Assembly (NCBI RefSeq): GCF_921293095.1
Contig: NC_060259.1
Span: 48,465,812-48,529,811 of the forward strand
From: Ischnura elegans
Taxonomy: Eukaryota > Arthropoda > Insecta > Odonata > Coenagrionidae
Length of the DNA stretch: 64,000 bases
Direction: 5' to 3'
Part shown: positions 9,563-19,768 of the stretch, piece after piece
How the letters are laid out: each line of letters opens with the position of its first letter
Numbering within the stretch: the stretch's first letter is position 1
Translations under genes and position numbers: made by a program
Notes under the pieces: generated by a model
Databases searched by the model: none
Told to the model about the DNA's origin: nothing
What the model saw: only the letters and a program-made list of their open reading frames with translations

Positions 9563-12500
9563 GTGGGTACTCAGATTGATTCGTTCAGGTTTATGTGTTC
9601 GAGGAATTTGCTCCAGGGTGCTGCATAGGAGACTCAATTCCATCTCGTAGAAGGCTGTTTCCTGTGGCTACTTCTGTCGTTTTTAAACTGTTTTGAAAGA
9701 TGTCCGCGGCGCGGTGATGAGTTCATTTTGATCCACTTTCTTCTAATTTTGTTCGGTATAAAGTTAGTAATTACGAGGAGTGGCATAGAATAGTTTTGAA
9801 TTTGATAGATCATATTAACATGCATTTAAATTTCGGTGACTACCCCTAATTGTATCTTATTTCCCCGTGAAACTCTATTGAATTGGTCAATCAGTGACGC
9901 GAGAGGAGACTTTTGGCGGCCGCTTGAAATGTGCGTTAGACGACAACAAATTTAACAGTCGAGCATCCTTTTTGGTGGTATTTTGAATTTCCTAATGAAT
10001 TAGGTAGTTTTCTTTGTTCATATTCATTGCTTTATATCTTCTCTTACTTAGAAAAAATATAAATGTTTTCACAACATAGACTAAAATAATTGAAGTAAAA
10101 TTTAGCTTCATAGTTTCTTGGATTGCATAATTGCAGGCGGGATAAGTAGAAAGACTGGAAAGAATCTCTATTTTAAATTCTAATTGACTTTGAAAGTGAA
10201 GATTATCTATCCATGAATGATGCCATTCTGAAACAAACTGACTTATCGCTTTCATACTAATGCAAGTGGATTTCCTGGTTAAGGAGCTTAGTAAGAACAT
10301 TTTTTTTTGTGAATCATAAGTTTGTATTGGAACGTTGATGAGTTTTAACGGAAGACGGAAGGGGTTGCTTTGGCGCAAGGAACCAAGTGTATTTTATTTT
10401 TGATGTTTGTATTTTTTATGCAAAATATTTACAAAAACCTGCTTTTGTTACCGCAAAACTATACTTATGAATGTTAAATTCATTACTGCATGAAGCCTAA
10501 GTTTTTGCACAGCCGAGTGGAACCTAAATGTAACTTGAAAGTTATGAAGTATTCGCAACTTCTGCGGTTTGCTTTGACAGCTCGTCCAGCAAACGCAACG
10601 CACCACCACATATGTATTTTAACTTTTCTCAATTCTTATCAGGTGACGGGGCACGTAAGCGGTGGTCATATAAACCCCGCTGTCACAGTGGGGCTGCTCG
10701 TCTCCGGCCAAGTGACTATTCTCCGTGCCTTACTTTACATCCTGGCGCAGTGCGTTGGTGCGCTCGCCGGTGCTGGTATTCTGAAGGTGAGTAATATATG
10801 CAACCTCTCTTGGCAAGCCCAATATAACGAAAGCGCATAACGAAGTCCCATCAGCTGCTATATAGTCGAGTTAGAGGAAAAAGTTGAGTATTGGATATTG
10901 TTAACAGATTCTTCATCGATAGATATCCTACGTAAAAATTTCAATCCCAATTATCTTCTGAAAAATGAAAAAGAAGAAATTTTGTGCTTTCGCATTAAAT
11001 AGCACAAAGCTTCCATTTAATTTTTCATAACGAATCGCTTTAACGAAGTTACGCCTGAAACCATTCAATTCTCTTCTGAATATTTTCTTATTCTATGCTG
11101 TAATATGAAGTAAACGGTGTACATGAAAGACATATTTTAGAAGAAAGGAAGGGGAAATTCAACCCTAGACCAAATAGATTTTTATTTAACCCTTATTACC
11201 AATCAGCACTATGCATAAATTTTTAATGCGATCTATTCAAAGAGGCCTCTTTTTGTGTCTAGCAGTTCTCAGTCGATCGTTATCAATTTCTTTTTTATTG
11301 TTGTACCGATTCTTGAGACTATGCATTTCAACTTATTACCAGGTTATTTAGAATCACTTGCTCTATCAATGGGAATTCGGAGTGTGCTTATGTAATCGTT
11401 AATTGCCACCCGTAGTCATAGTTAGACCAATAGAAAATTCCTTTCTGGCTGCATTCCTTGGATTGTTTGGATTGCTTTTTAAAAGTACTTAATTCTTGGA
11501 GAACACGCCACCACATGCATTTTTAAAAAAAGCTTGCTGCTCGAAAAAATACTGCTTACGTGGAATTACGGTAAATTACGGCTCGCCTTTCGGCTGAAAA
11601 AGTAAATATTCAGCACATATTCACGATAACTTAGTCCAGTCTGTTGATCTGTCTTTTCTGGGCTATTTATAATGAAGACAGCAGTCGCTAGCCAATGTCA
11701 GCAGCCGCGAATCAATCGTATTACTCTAATTTAGATGGCTATCACTTTTCAATTTTGGAATTACTGCTATCTTCATTTCTCCCTTACTTAATTATATTTG
11801 ATAAGGTTTCTTACTCGCAATCGCAGATCAGAGGAAACCTAAATTACGTACTTAGTGATGACCATAATCGCGTAAGCCATGTCACAATTTTCATTAGAAA
11901 AACTGGCCTTTTCAATTCAATTTAATAATGCAAATGCAAAATAACTTGTTTTCATCACAATATTAAACTGCTGCCCTATTCAATTGGTAATGATTTATAA
12001 TTACTATGCAATAATATAGCGCGTGATACTGCAGACCTTCGCCGCCTACTTAACGGTAGCCCCAAAAACTATCTACTTTTAATCAAGGATTCTTGACTTT
12101 CAGGCGATAACTCCGAGTGAAATAGCAGCCTTGGGACTTGGCAGTGTGTCTTTGGGTCGGTCCGTGACTGCAGGACAGGGTCTTGTCATCGAGGCTCTCA
12201 TTACTGCTGTCTTGGTGTTTGTGGTGCACGCAGTCTGTGACTTGAGCTCCGAGGAAACCAGCGGTTGCTCAACTGTTGCAGCATCCCCTGGACCCCTAGT
12301 CATAGGTCTGGCGGTTGGCACCTGCCACTTGCTTGCTGTAAGTAGAGGAAAAGGCTTCACCAGAGTGGAAAAAACTAGAAAATTGTATGAGGAATAACTT
12401 GCCAATGATTTCAATTCAATACTTAAAAAAAGGACTATGATGGGTCCAACGAGTATTGTTTATTTAATACATTTATATAGCAAGTTATTAATTATCTTTA

Positions 12501-14139
12501 GTCGTGAGAAAAGAAAGATTGAAGAGCCATTTAAAATGACAATGAATTTCTCTGAACACATCTTAGTGTACAGCAAGAAGTTTTTCGAACGAACTGAATA
12601 ATTCCTGCATGCAGAAATGATCTCTAACGTTGCATTCTTACACCATTGCTTTGACAGTTGCTCAATCAGGATTTTCTTTTCCAGGTGCCGTACACTGGCA
12701 GTGGCATGAATCCCGCTCGTAGCCTCGGTCCCGCCGCTCTCGCCGGTAATTGGGACCATCACTGGGTGAGTTAGTTGTACCCATTCCCTGAAAACCATCC
12801 CTTTGCCTCATTTTTCGAACATGATTAACTTTATACTTCTCGTATCCTGAATTTCGTATGATGACTACTCTTTGGCTAGCAGAAGCCACGCTGAACTAAC
12901 TTCTACAGATTCCCACGATGGTTTCTTCAGATGACCTCAACCCTCATTTCTTAATGCAGCAATGCTGAAAAACATTTTTTGTATCTGTATTAACCGTAGT
13001 TTTGATGAATGCGTAAATGTCCTAGGCCTTTGTATTGTTACATAATAATTGCTGAAATTCGTTTTGCTATTTACTATTTAGTGTGTCGCACATTATTTTC
13101 AGCATCTCATTTAATCGTTTCAACCAACTCTGGTTTAACTGTCTCTATACTATACCTACAATTCGCTCCTTAATTTAGATATGAAATTGGCCGCAATACC
13201 GCTACCTCTAGAGAAGGTGACGCCATAACATATTTAATTTCAATATTTTTTTTTATTTTATCGTGACCAGATTTTCTCAAGTAAATACACCATTGCAATG
13301 GACTTTTGGGCGTGGTCAGATGGTCTCTTTGACAGCCGCAAAAAAATTATTTATTTCACTTTCCTATGTCAAGTTCATTGCGAAAGTGTTACTTCCTGAT
13401 GTATGGATTGATTGGTTAGTACGAAGAAAAGATTCTCAATTGGTCCATCAAAATCGTTGTCTTGACTACTCCCTTATTGTGTATCTGTCTTCATTACATG
13501 CTTGGTTAGTAAATGAACGCATCTATTTCCTGGATGAAAGGAGATGTTGCTGTACTTCCTATAATTATTCTTAGTGTTGAGTTGGTCGCATTTTGAGCTC
13601 GTTAAAAGCATAATATTACCTGCTAATGAATTGTTTTGTGGTCACCATTCTTTGAGAAATTATGAAGGATTCTATTTTCCCTCGCAAAACTATAAATCTG
13701 TTTCTTCGTAAAGTGTTCTCGGGATCACCTCCGGGTCAGGAACTGCATGACTGGCGTCGTTGAGATGGCCGCGTCGGAGATAAAACTTCGGCAGTTGTGC
13801 AGTTCCTAACCCGGTGGCGATCCAGAGAATAATTTAAGAAGTCTATTCACTGGGAAAGGAAAAGAATCTTTCTTGTCCATCTGTGGTTACGTATGTCCAT
13901 GTCATGACCTTCTTTTGGACAGAAATCAATTATATGATGCTATTCTTCCATGCTCATTTGCCGTTTGTGGAAGATTTCTCATTATCGCTTAACCCAATAT
14001 TTGCTTGTAATTATAGGTGTACTGGATTGGACCGATCATTGGTGCAGCGCTCTCCGCCATTATTTACAAGTATATGCTGAAATCAACGAAGAAATTGGCA
14101 GAGATTACACAGCATAACATCGAAATGGTTCACCAGTAA
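9341..14139 (+). CDS. Aquaporin (water-selective MIP channel), five coding exons
   Basis: Join 9341-9562, 10643-10786, 12104-12337, 12685-12765, 14017-14139. It encodes 267 residues, the usual length for insect DRIP/PRIP-type water channels, and every intron is phase 0 with GT/AG ends. Six hydrophobic segments fall near residues 26-45, 57-74, 100-121, 148-168, 186-201 and 229-248. The two half-helix motifs are HINPAVT (NPA 85-87) and GMNPARS (NPA 209-211). The selectivity filter by alignment to AQP1 is Phe65, His197, Ser206, Arg212, expected for water rather than glycerol. Ser206 replaces the mercury-binding Cys of AQP1. The ATG at 9341 was chosen because an in-frame ATG at 9278 lies before the likely splice acceptor at 9312. 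Function: osmotic water transport across the plasma membrane. Paralogue assignment (DRIP or PRIP) is not settled. Confidence 0.93.
10643..10786 (+). CDS. Aquaporin coding exon 2 (residues 75-122)
   Basis: Carries the first NPA signature, [13 protein letters not shown], and membrane segment 3. The acceptor is TTCTTATCAG at 10642 and the donor AAG|GTGAGT at 10786/10787. Intron 2 is 1317 bp. Confidence 0.93.
12104..12337 (+). CDS. Aquaporin coding exon 3 (residues 123-200)
   Basis: Encodes loop C, membrane segment 4 ([16 protein letters not shown]), loop D and segment 5 ([12 protein letters not shown]). His197 is the filter histidine typical of water channels; Cys196 sits beside it. The acceptor is TTGACTTTCAG and the donor GCT|GTAAGT. 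Intron 3 is 347 bp. Confidence 0.92.
12685..12765 (+). CDS. Aquaporin coding exon 4 (residues 201-227)
   Basis: An 81-nt exon with the second signature, [15 protein letters not shown], including filter residues Ser206 and Arg212. The donor is TGG|GTGAGT at 12765/12766. The 3' half of this exon and about 380 bp of intron 4 reappear, diverged, at 51878-52553. Confidence 0.93.
13716..13829. repeat. 114-bp inverted-repeat element in aquaporin intron 4
   Basis: The left arm (13716-13746) and right arm (13798-13829) are about 31-nt inverted repeats: TTCTCGGGATCACC, then CCGGGTCAGGAACTGCA, against a complement with four or five changes. The 51-bp centre is GC-rich relative to the intron. It folds as a long hairpin in RNA and is most likely a small MITE remnant; no clear target duplication was found. 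Confidence 0.55.
14017..14139 (+). CDS. Aquaporin coding exon 5 (residues 228-267, stop)
   Basis: Encodes the sixth membrane segment ([18 protein letters not shown]) and a short polar, Lys-rich cytoplasmic tail ending in TAA at 14137-14139. The acceptor TTGTAATTATAG ends at 14016. The 3' untranslated region runs to about 14680. Confidence 0.92.
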   Translation: MYWIGPIIGAALSAIIYKYMLKSTKKLAEITQHNIEMVHQ

Positions 14140-14654
14140 CTCGACTACTCAGCCGGCGCATGATATCAGCACTCAAATACCGAATGATGACAAAGCTGTC
14201 CCACGAAAGGGATGAAGATGCCCTTGAGAGCATAATTTCGGTGATAATTTTACTATTGTTTCATTACTTCCACCCTTCGCTGACAATGGAAGTAATACTT
14301 TTAGATTTATCTTAATTGAAAAATTTTGTGTTTGGAATATTTCATTTTATGGTTTTTAACATGAGAATGTGATCATTGGAAAAATAATTTTTCAAGGATG
14401 TAGTAAATAGCTTTTTAAAATTTATTTGTTCATGGTAACTTTTGCAAATTGTTTTAACCTCGGAAATGAAATGGTTTTTCAATTGGGATGTTAACAAAGT
14501 GGCGATTTTTAAAATTGTGAGAAGCGAATGAGATATTTCGTAACTTTAAATATGTAGGAGTAGAAGAGCAAGAGCAATAGAAGTGGCATGATAATACTTG
14601 TTTAAAAGTTCTCAACTGCTAGTCCTTGTGTCGAATACTTTGAATATATATTGT

Positions 14655-14660
14655 AATAAA
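14655..14660 (+). terminator. Polyadenylation signal of the aquaporin gene
   Basis: AATAAA, 516 bp after the stop codon and followed within about 30 bp by T-rich DNA, in an AT-rich 3' untranslated region (14140-14680). It is the best downstream signal on this strand. Confidence 0.6.
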
Positions 14661-14689
14661 TCTTTTTAACACAATATTTTCTCCTTTGA

Positions 14690-15554
14690 TTTCCCCCTTT
14701 TTCTATTTATTAATTATTAAAGTATTACTTCAATTATAAAGTATTGACTTTAGTAGCATTCACAGGCTTCCACTTTCCCTAATAAATTTGACCAGCTGCA
14801 TTACTGCAGATTACATTGTCATCGTGTAGGGGAGAGCGGGGTAATAGCGTACATTTAAGCATCTCTATTTTATATTTTTCAATTGAAAACTTCAAGGAAA
14901 GAGGCCATCATACTATTTGGAAGAGAACCCGATTTCCCACCAATTATTTGCTTCATGTTTGGAAAACTTAACTTTGAGTATTACACCTATTTTATACTGC
15001 ACGGGTACCACTGTAATAATTTCCTGGACTGTAACGACAATTTACTGTGTCGTAACCATCAGAGGAAATTGATCAACTGTCCCAAAAATTTACCATTTTC
15101 ATATTTATGACTAAGAAATTCCCTTCCTCACATATATTGAATCAGGATCAGAAGTAGTACATGTTAGACTAATGTTTCACACATTTGATGGGATGATATA
15201 AATAACAAATAAGTAACTGAGTTAATGACTTCTAATTCCATCCTAAAATATATATAGCGTGGCGTAGTTAGAGGTTCGCAGAGGTAGGAATGTCTTCATT
15301 GGTTGTGCCACTCGATTTGGATTTTCGAAATACATATCACAAATAGTTGGACTTACTTACTTCCATCATTCACATCAACGAAATCTTTGTAACCTATCCA
15401 AAAGGTTACACAAGAAATCGTTTGCGTAAGTAATACAACTACGTATGTATGATCTTAGGGAAAATAAGAAATAATTGACATTACTATTTAACGCCATACT
15501 ATACTGTAAGGTACTAACTACATAAGGCTAGAATATTCCTTCTGAAAACCTATA
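14690..15554. other. Intergenic between aquaporin and Helitron
   Basis: AT-rich. Contains GGGGAGAGCGGGGTAATAGCG at about 14829, a phrase echoed at 17869 (ACCGGGGTAATACCG), probably the end of a small repeat. No gene seen. Confidence 0.4.
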
Positions 15555-15589
15555 GTTTTTTCATTTTTTGCGTTGCGTAAGTGTACAAA

Positions 15590-15849
15590 GATGACTGTTT
15601 TCCGACGCGTGAACACGTGACGTATTATTGTCCATGTGTGAAACAGGGAAAATCCAAATTGATTCCATGAACTTCTATATATTGACTGGGCTGGCAATTC
15701 ATGGTCATCGCAAAAGTCAGACGCACCATATATTGTAAAACCTTAAAATCGAATGGTAAATCCGCTGGAATCATCGGTATATACGGGATCAAAACATCCT
15801 CTCCTTTGTATTTTACCTTGATGATCGTTGCCTCAATGACGTAAAGCAT
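15590..15849 (-). pseudogene. Helitron Pif1-like helicase, C-terminal end
   Basis: A 74-codon frame reads ADLPFDFKVLQYMVRLTFAM and then INLDFPCFTHGQ. After a break comes YVTCSRVGK (about 15625-15590). This is the end of Helitron/Pif1 helicases, which normally reads 'LPFxFKRxQFPVRLAFAMTINKxQGQS...PCFSHGQLYVACSRV'. The conserved KAQGQ segment is degraded to CQPSQ. Confidence 0.75.
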
Positions 15850-16744
15850 TAAATTGAGGTTAAGGTTGATTAAATTTCCGCTTCATGATTACAACTGTCT
15901 GTAAATTGTGCGGTGGTAGTGCACGCAATTATGGTGAATTAAAAAAATCTGTGCAATACTTGACTAAACCATCCTGATTTATGACTGTGTCACCTGATTT
16001 GAAGGAAAATAATTCTCCTGGAAGAAAATTCTGAGTGATCTAATTAAGAACATCAATATCTTTGTTTTTCGACACCAATATCGCTCGTTCTCTCAACCAT
16101 TTATGGCTTTGAACTGTAGCGATATTTTTGGAAACAAATGCTGAATGATGTCCTCTTTGTAGTCTGTGAAGTTATAGAACTCTTTTTGTAATGTGATGAA
16201 TCCGGTCAAGGTGTCATCTGCAACATTACCATTTCCAATGACTTATAACTCCTTCAAAACGCTATTGTAGAGTGATCTTGTTGCAGAAACACTCGCATGT
16301 TAGTTGTCAAATCTAGTTACTTTACGAACCACCACAAATTTGATGATTTTAGGCAGACGTTTATGTCGTCATCAAAAGTTGAGCGGAGAATAACTGGAAG
16401 GGTTTAGTGAAATCACCTGACAACAAAATCATAGCACCACGAAAAACGTTTTGGTCGTCCAGACGATCTTTCAACGTCTGTCTACTGCCTCCAGTGACCC
16501 CATATGGACCATCGTTCATTCGTCCAAAACGATCTATTGGTATACCTGTAGAACTTCCATCACTGCACTATTTTAGGCTATGTTTCAAGCTGGTATTTCG
16601 CTGATTTGCATGCTTAATGGTAATTTCAAGGCAGAATGTGAAGTTCATCCACCTTCTAACAAAATTGCTGCTATTCCAGTTGATGCTACAAGCTAGGGCA
16701 ACTTCATTTTGAGATCTGATCCTCGCCAATAGCAATGAAGTTAG

Positions 16745-16978
16745 TTACGTTTTTCCAGTCCCAGCGGGAGCGTCAAGTAAGTTCCTCTCAAAGGATCCAG
16801 TAGTCACAGCTTCTATTAACGTATCGTTCGCAATCCTTTCCTGTTGATTAAATTGTGGAATATTTTTCCGAACTGTTCTGGCCAATGCTTCAGTGATATA
16901 CTGTTTTACTGTTAGTAACTCGTTGTTAAATGCATCGCGCATTGGACGATTGGGTGCTGTTATGCCCAAACATGACAA
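16745..16978 (-). pseudogene. Helitron Pif1-like helicase, Walker A segment
   Basis: A 77-codon open segment contains LNxEQRxA-like FNQQERIANDTLIEAV, then LLDAPAGTGKT, the ATP-binding P-loop of Helitron and Pif1 helicases, at its end. The next block continues in other frames as far as 15850 and is heavily decayed. Confidence 0.75.
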
Positions 16979-17380
16979 TTATTTATTTTCTATTATTACA
17001 CACATGTCTTCTATCATGATTAATGTCTCATTGTCAATTCATAACGTCGTTTATAGTGCAGGAATGAATGTTTGGCAGAGTACGCGATGCAGAAAATCCT
17101 CTGACATGTCATCCCTACGTTTAACCGTCAAATCTTTCCGATTCCAGGGGAAACATGTCGATATGATAATAGCACAAAGGTTAGATTTTAATGCGGCTAT
17201 TAAGATATGATGGAATCCTTGAGCGTATCATCCCAATGAGAATCATTCTCGAGCAACAGTAATAGTTAACACGCCTCACGGTAAGTCTCGCAGAGATGTC
17301 CATGGATGGTTCTCAGTTGTTGAAACGATGTCAGACCGCGAACATTCATCAACAACAATCGAAGATAGTAACATTCGTCG

Positions 17381-17983
17381 TTACTTTGATGTACTGTGTA
17401 AATACGACCAAGAGAGTCTCAAGCAAGTAGCTACATTTTCAACTGGTGTTCCTTGTTTCCGACGCTGAAATGACGTCGATGATGCGTTCCACGTGTAATA
17501 GCGTGGCATATCCGCATGCAACAAATTGCGAGCGTAAACATCTGTTTGACAAACTGAGAAGAAACTTGTGAATATGGTCGATAGTGAACGTTCCGCTCTG
17601 ACCGCCGCGTTCTCTTGATTGAAATGCACACGCTGTCAATTTTCTAGATAATGTGCCAAATGGACTACTGTAGGGTGTCTTTTATGGACCGCAAAGGAAA
17701 ATATACGCCGAAGTGCTCCGTTGCTGCTTACATAGCGACCCAACTATATTGAAACACTTCGCATTAGCATTTGTTAGCAATAAAGGTCTCTTGAGTATCG
17801 CTTGGAACACTTACCGTCAACCATACAGGGTGAGTTGTTGTTGGGAATTCCGCAAGGTACACATAGGTGAGACCGGGGTAATACCGTACGGCGGGGAATA
17901 CCGTGAACCATAATTTCAAATCCACAAGTGTATGTCGTGAGCGCTTGGAAGTGCTGAAAGGAAAGCGAAACCATTAAAGACAA
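17381..17983 (-). pseudogene. Helitron replicase/helicase linker region
   Basis: Contains GIPNNNSPCMVDGKCSKRY (cysteine-rich motif), then after a frame break VHFNQENAAVRAERSLSTIF, VCQTDVYARNLLHADMPRYY and TWNASSTSFQRRKQGTPVE. These are diagnostic for the conserved central region of arthropod Helitron proteins. Three overlapping frames share it through indels. Confidence 0.75.
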
Positions 17984-18277
17984 TATTAGAGCTTCTGCTT
18001 TTATGGAGGTGTATTTGACGAGAGTTCTTCTGCTTTTCCACCTTTATTTACAATTTAAAGGCCAACTCTATCTCAGATAAGTGAAACATGTTACAAACAT
18101 GATGTTTGCAGGAAAGATGTTACTGGAATTGTTTACGGCATGATAACTACATTACTATGTATTAATGATGCTGCCCTTGTCCTTGTACCTGCAATTATAT
18201 AAGAAGTGTAACATTATTTCTGAAATGAATACAAATTAGAATTTCATCATTATGTGACAAAATTATGTTATAATGAG

Positions 18278-18700
18278 TTAAGTGGACATGAAATTTTCCT
18301 GCACAAAATGTGTTTCATCAAATGAATTCATTTGTAAACAACTGTCAAAATGTTGATTGTTAGCTAAAAAGTGTTTTGAATCATTTCCGATACGAGAACC
18401 AAATGATCGTAATGGATATGGTGGAGGCAACAATTGTGGCGATTTCACTTTTCCATCAGCACAACATAGATTCACTGCTGTTTTTTTTAAGCGTAAGGGT
18501 ATTGCAAAATAGTCTATATTTCCCCAATTTTCACTGATTTTTCGGCACATAAATCTACTTCCGGATCGCAGTTGAAAGCTTCTCGTTCCAGGATCACATG
18601 AGCACAGTGCCTGCGGAATCGTACAATTTCATTGCGTCGTGCTCGCTGCTTTTCTTTTTGACGTGCTAGAACACGCCTATTTTCTCCATTTTAAGTCACT
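18278..18700 (-). pseudogene. Helitron N-terminal region
   Basis: A 90-codon frame carries LCCADGKVKSPQLLPPPYPL, the cysteine motif that opens the Helitron-like N-terminal domain. Upstream in another frame is a charged RQKEKQRARRNEIVRFRR-type stretch, also usual there. It ends at 18278 and is separated from the next block by about 300 bp of noise. Confidence 0.7.
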
Positions 18701-19119
18701 CTATAAATGTGCCATACAGATACGACAGTTACTATTATTTGTCTCTCGCTGGTCATCAGTTTGGTTATCAGGTAAGGTAGCTCGTCGCACATTTGAGTGC
18801 ACTCGTAGTCCTCAGTTTGGTGGTCTTCTCGTTGGTATTGTAAACGATCGAAGGAATGGAAGTTATCGCGCACTTGTCAGTAAAGAGTATTGCTATGCCA
18901 AACTAGACGAACAAATTATTTGCTTTAAATAAATAATACAACCGTTAGTAACGAAATTAGCCTAAAATGAGTGAATAAAGTTTTCATGCACTAATTTTGT
19001 CAATAAATAATGACAGAAGAACTTTTCCACTTTGATATAACAAAGTAATTAATGTGTGAATAAGCATAGAAAGAAAATAAATCCAAATAAATAATTTTAG
19101 AAAGAGATGTCAATTCGTG
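18701..19119. other. Spacer between Helitron and Penelope fragments
   Basis: AT-rich DNA with no recognised motif. The 97-codon + frame at 18639-18932 overlaps the Helitron N-terminal relic antisense and is probably fortuitous. Confidence 0.4.
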
Positions 19120-19768
19120 CGTAGGTTTCCGCGGCGTTGTTCACGATGACTGCTAATTTTCGGGTTATCCAGGCGCGTCTGTCGTTTATGGTCGACAACA
19201 GTTTCGAAAGCCATCCTGCTTTCGTCTTCAGGTCGAAGGTGAGAAGTTCTCATTTTTTGCCGTCCTATATACCACTGGCCGATCTCCCTCTGTGCGCTGA
19301 TTGGTCAGCACTATCTTCCACACGTTGCTGATTGGGTAGCCGTTGTCCCTGTTTATATTTTGTGTTTTGTGAATTTCAATTGCTTCCCTGATTTGCCTTG
19401 GGTAGAAGCGAATCTCTTTTGCCACTATCTCCGCTTTTTTCGAAATCAATTTTATGGCCCGCCTCACTCCAAACATGCTCTACAATGGCAAACAAGTGCA
19501 GTTGTTTTTCATTAGTGGCTCTCACATGCTCCTTCATCCTTGTCGCCATTCCTCGGCATGTTTGCCCAACATATGATTTTCCGCAGGAGTATGGCGCTGT
19601 GTACACGCCTTCGCATAGCGCCTGCGGGATACGATCTTTTGGTCAAGGTACTTACTTACAATGTTTTGCAATTGAACCTTGTGACCACGTCATGCTTCCT
19701 CGGTATCCTAGCAATACATTCTAACACTCCTGCTATGAATGGAATTGTAAGCCGTACAATAGCAACAG
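19120..19768 (-). mobile_element. Penelope-like element 3' fragment 1 (GIY-YIG endonuclease)
   Basis: On the - strand, LTIPFIAGVLECIARIPRK and VVTRFNCKTL (the linker after the reverse transcriptase) lead into a GIY-YIG nuclease: YTAPYSCGKSYVGQTCRG, MKEHVRATNEKQLHLFAI, EHVWSEAGHKIDFE. After a frame break come EIRFYPRQIREAIEIHKTQN and RDNGYPISNVW. This domain normally nicks target DNA for Penelope retroelements. The reverse transcriptase is missing; truncation falls exactly where the 67-bp satellite begins. A hammerhead-like fold follows (19194-19231). Confidence 0.8.
19194..19231 (-). ncRNA. Hammerhead-ribozyme-like motif at Penelope 3' end
   Basis: Reading the - strand: core CTGAAGA, one extra C, a 6-bp stem GAAAGC/GCTTTC with loop AGGATG, core GAAA, a 2-bp stem III (AC/GT) with a four-base loop, then GTC with cleavage expected after the C. 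This is the order of the minimal hammerheads known from Penelope-like elements. The inserted base and a poor stem I make activity doubtful. Confidence 0.4.

Larger units (their letters stand above)
15555..18700 (-). mobile_element. Helitron relic (Rep/Pif1-helicase rolling-circle element)
   Basis: On the - strand, pieces of a single Helitron polyprotein occur in the right order across 3.1 kb: a CCADGKVK-PQLLPPP motif (18480-18400), SPCMVDGKCSKRY (about 17835-17795), a long 'RIFSF-hxR-P-VVHLA' to 'YYTWNASS-FQRRKQGTPVE' block (17700-17440), the helicase Walker A DAPAGTGKT (about 16770-16745) and the helicase C-terminal block (15849-15560). Many frameshifts and stops make it inactive. Neither the 5'-TC end nor the 3' CTRR hairpin could be placed. 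Confidence 0.8.

Noticed and set aside
12100-12414. 104-codon - strand frame
   Set aside because: It is the antisense shadow of aquaporin exon 3.
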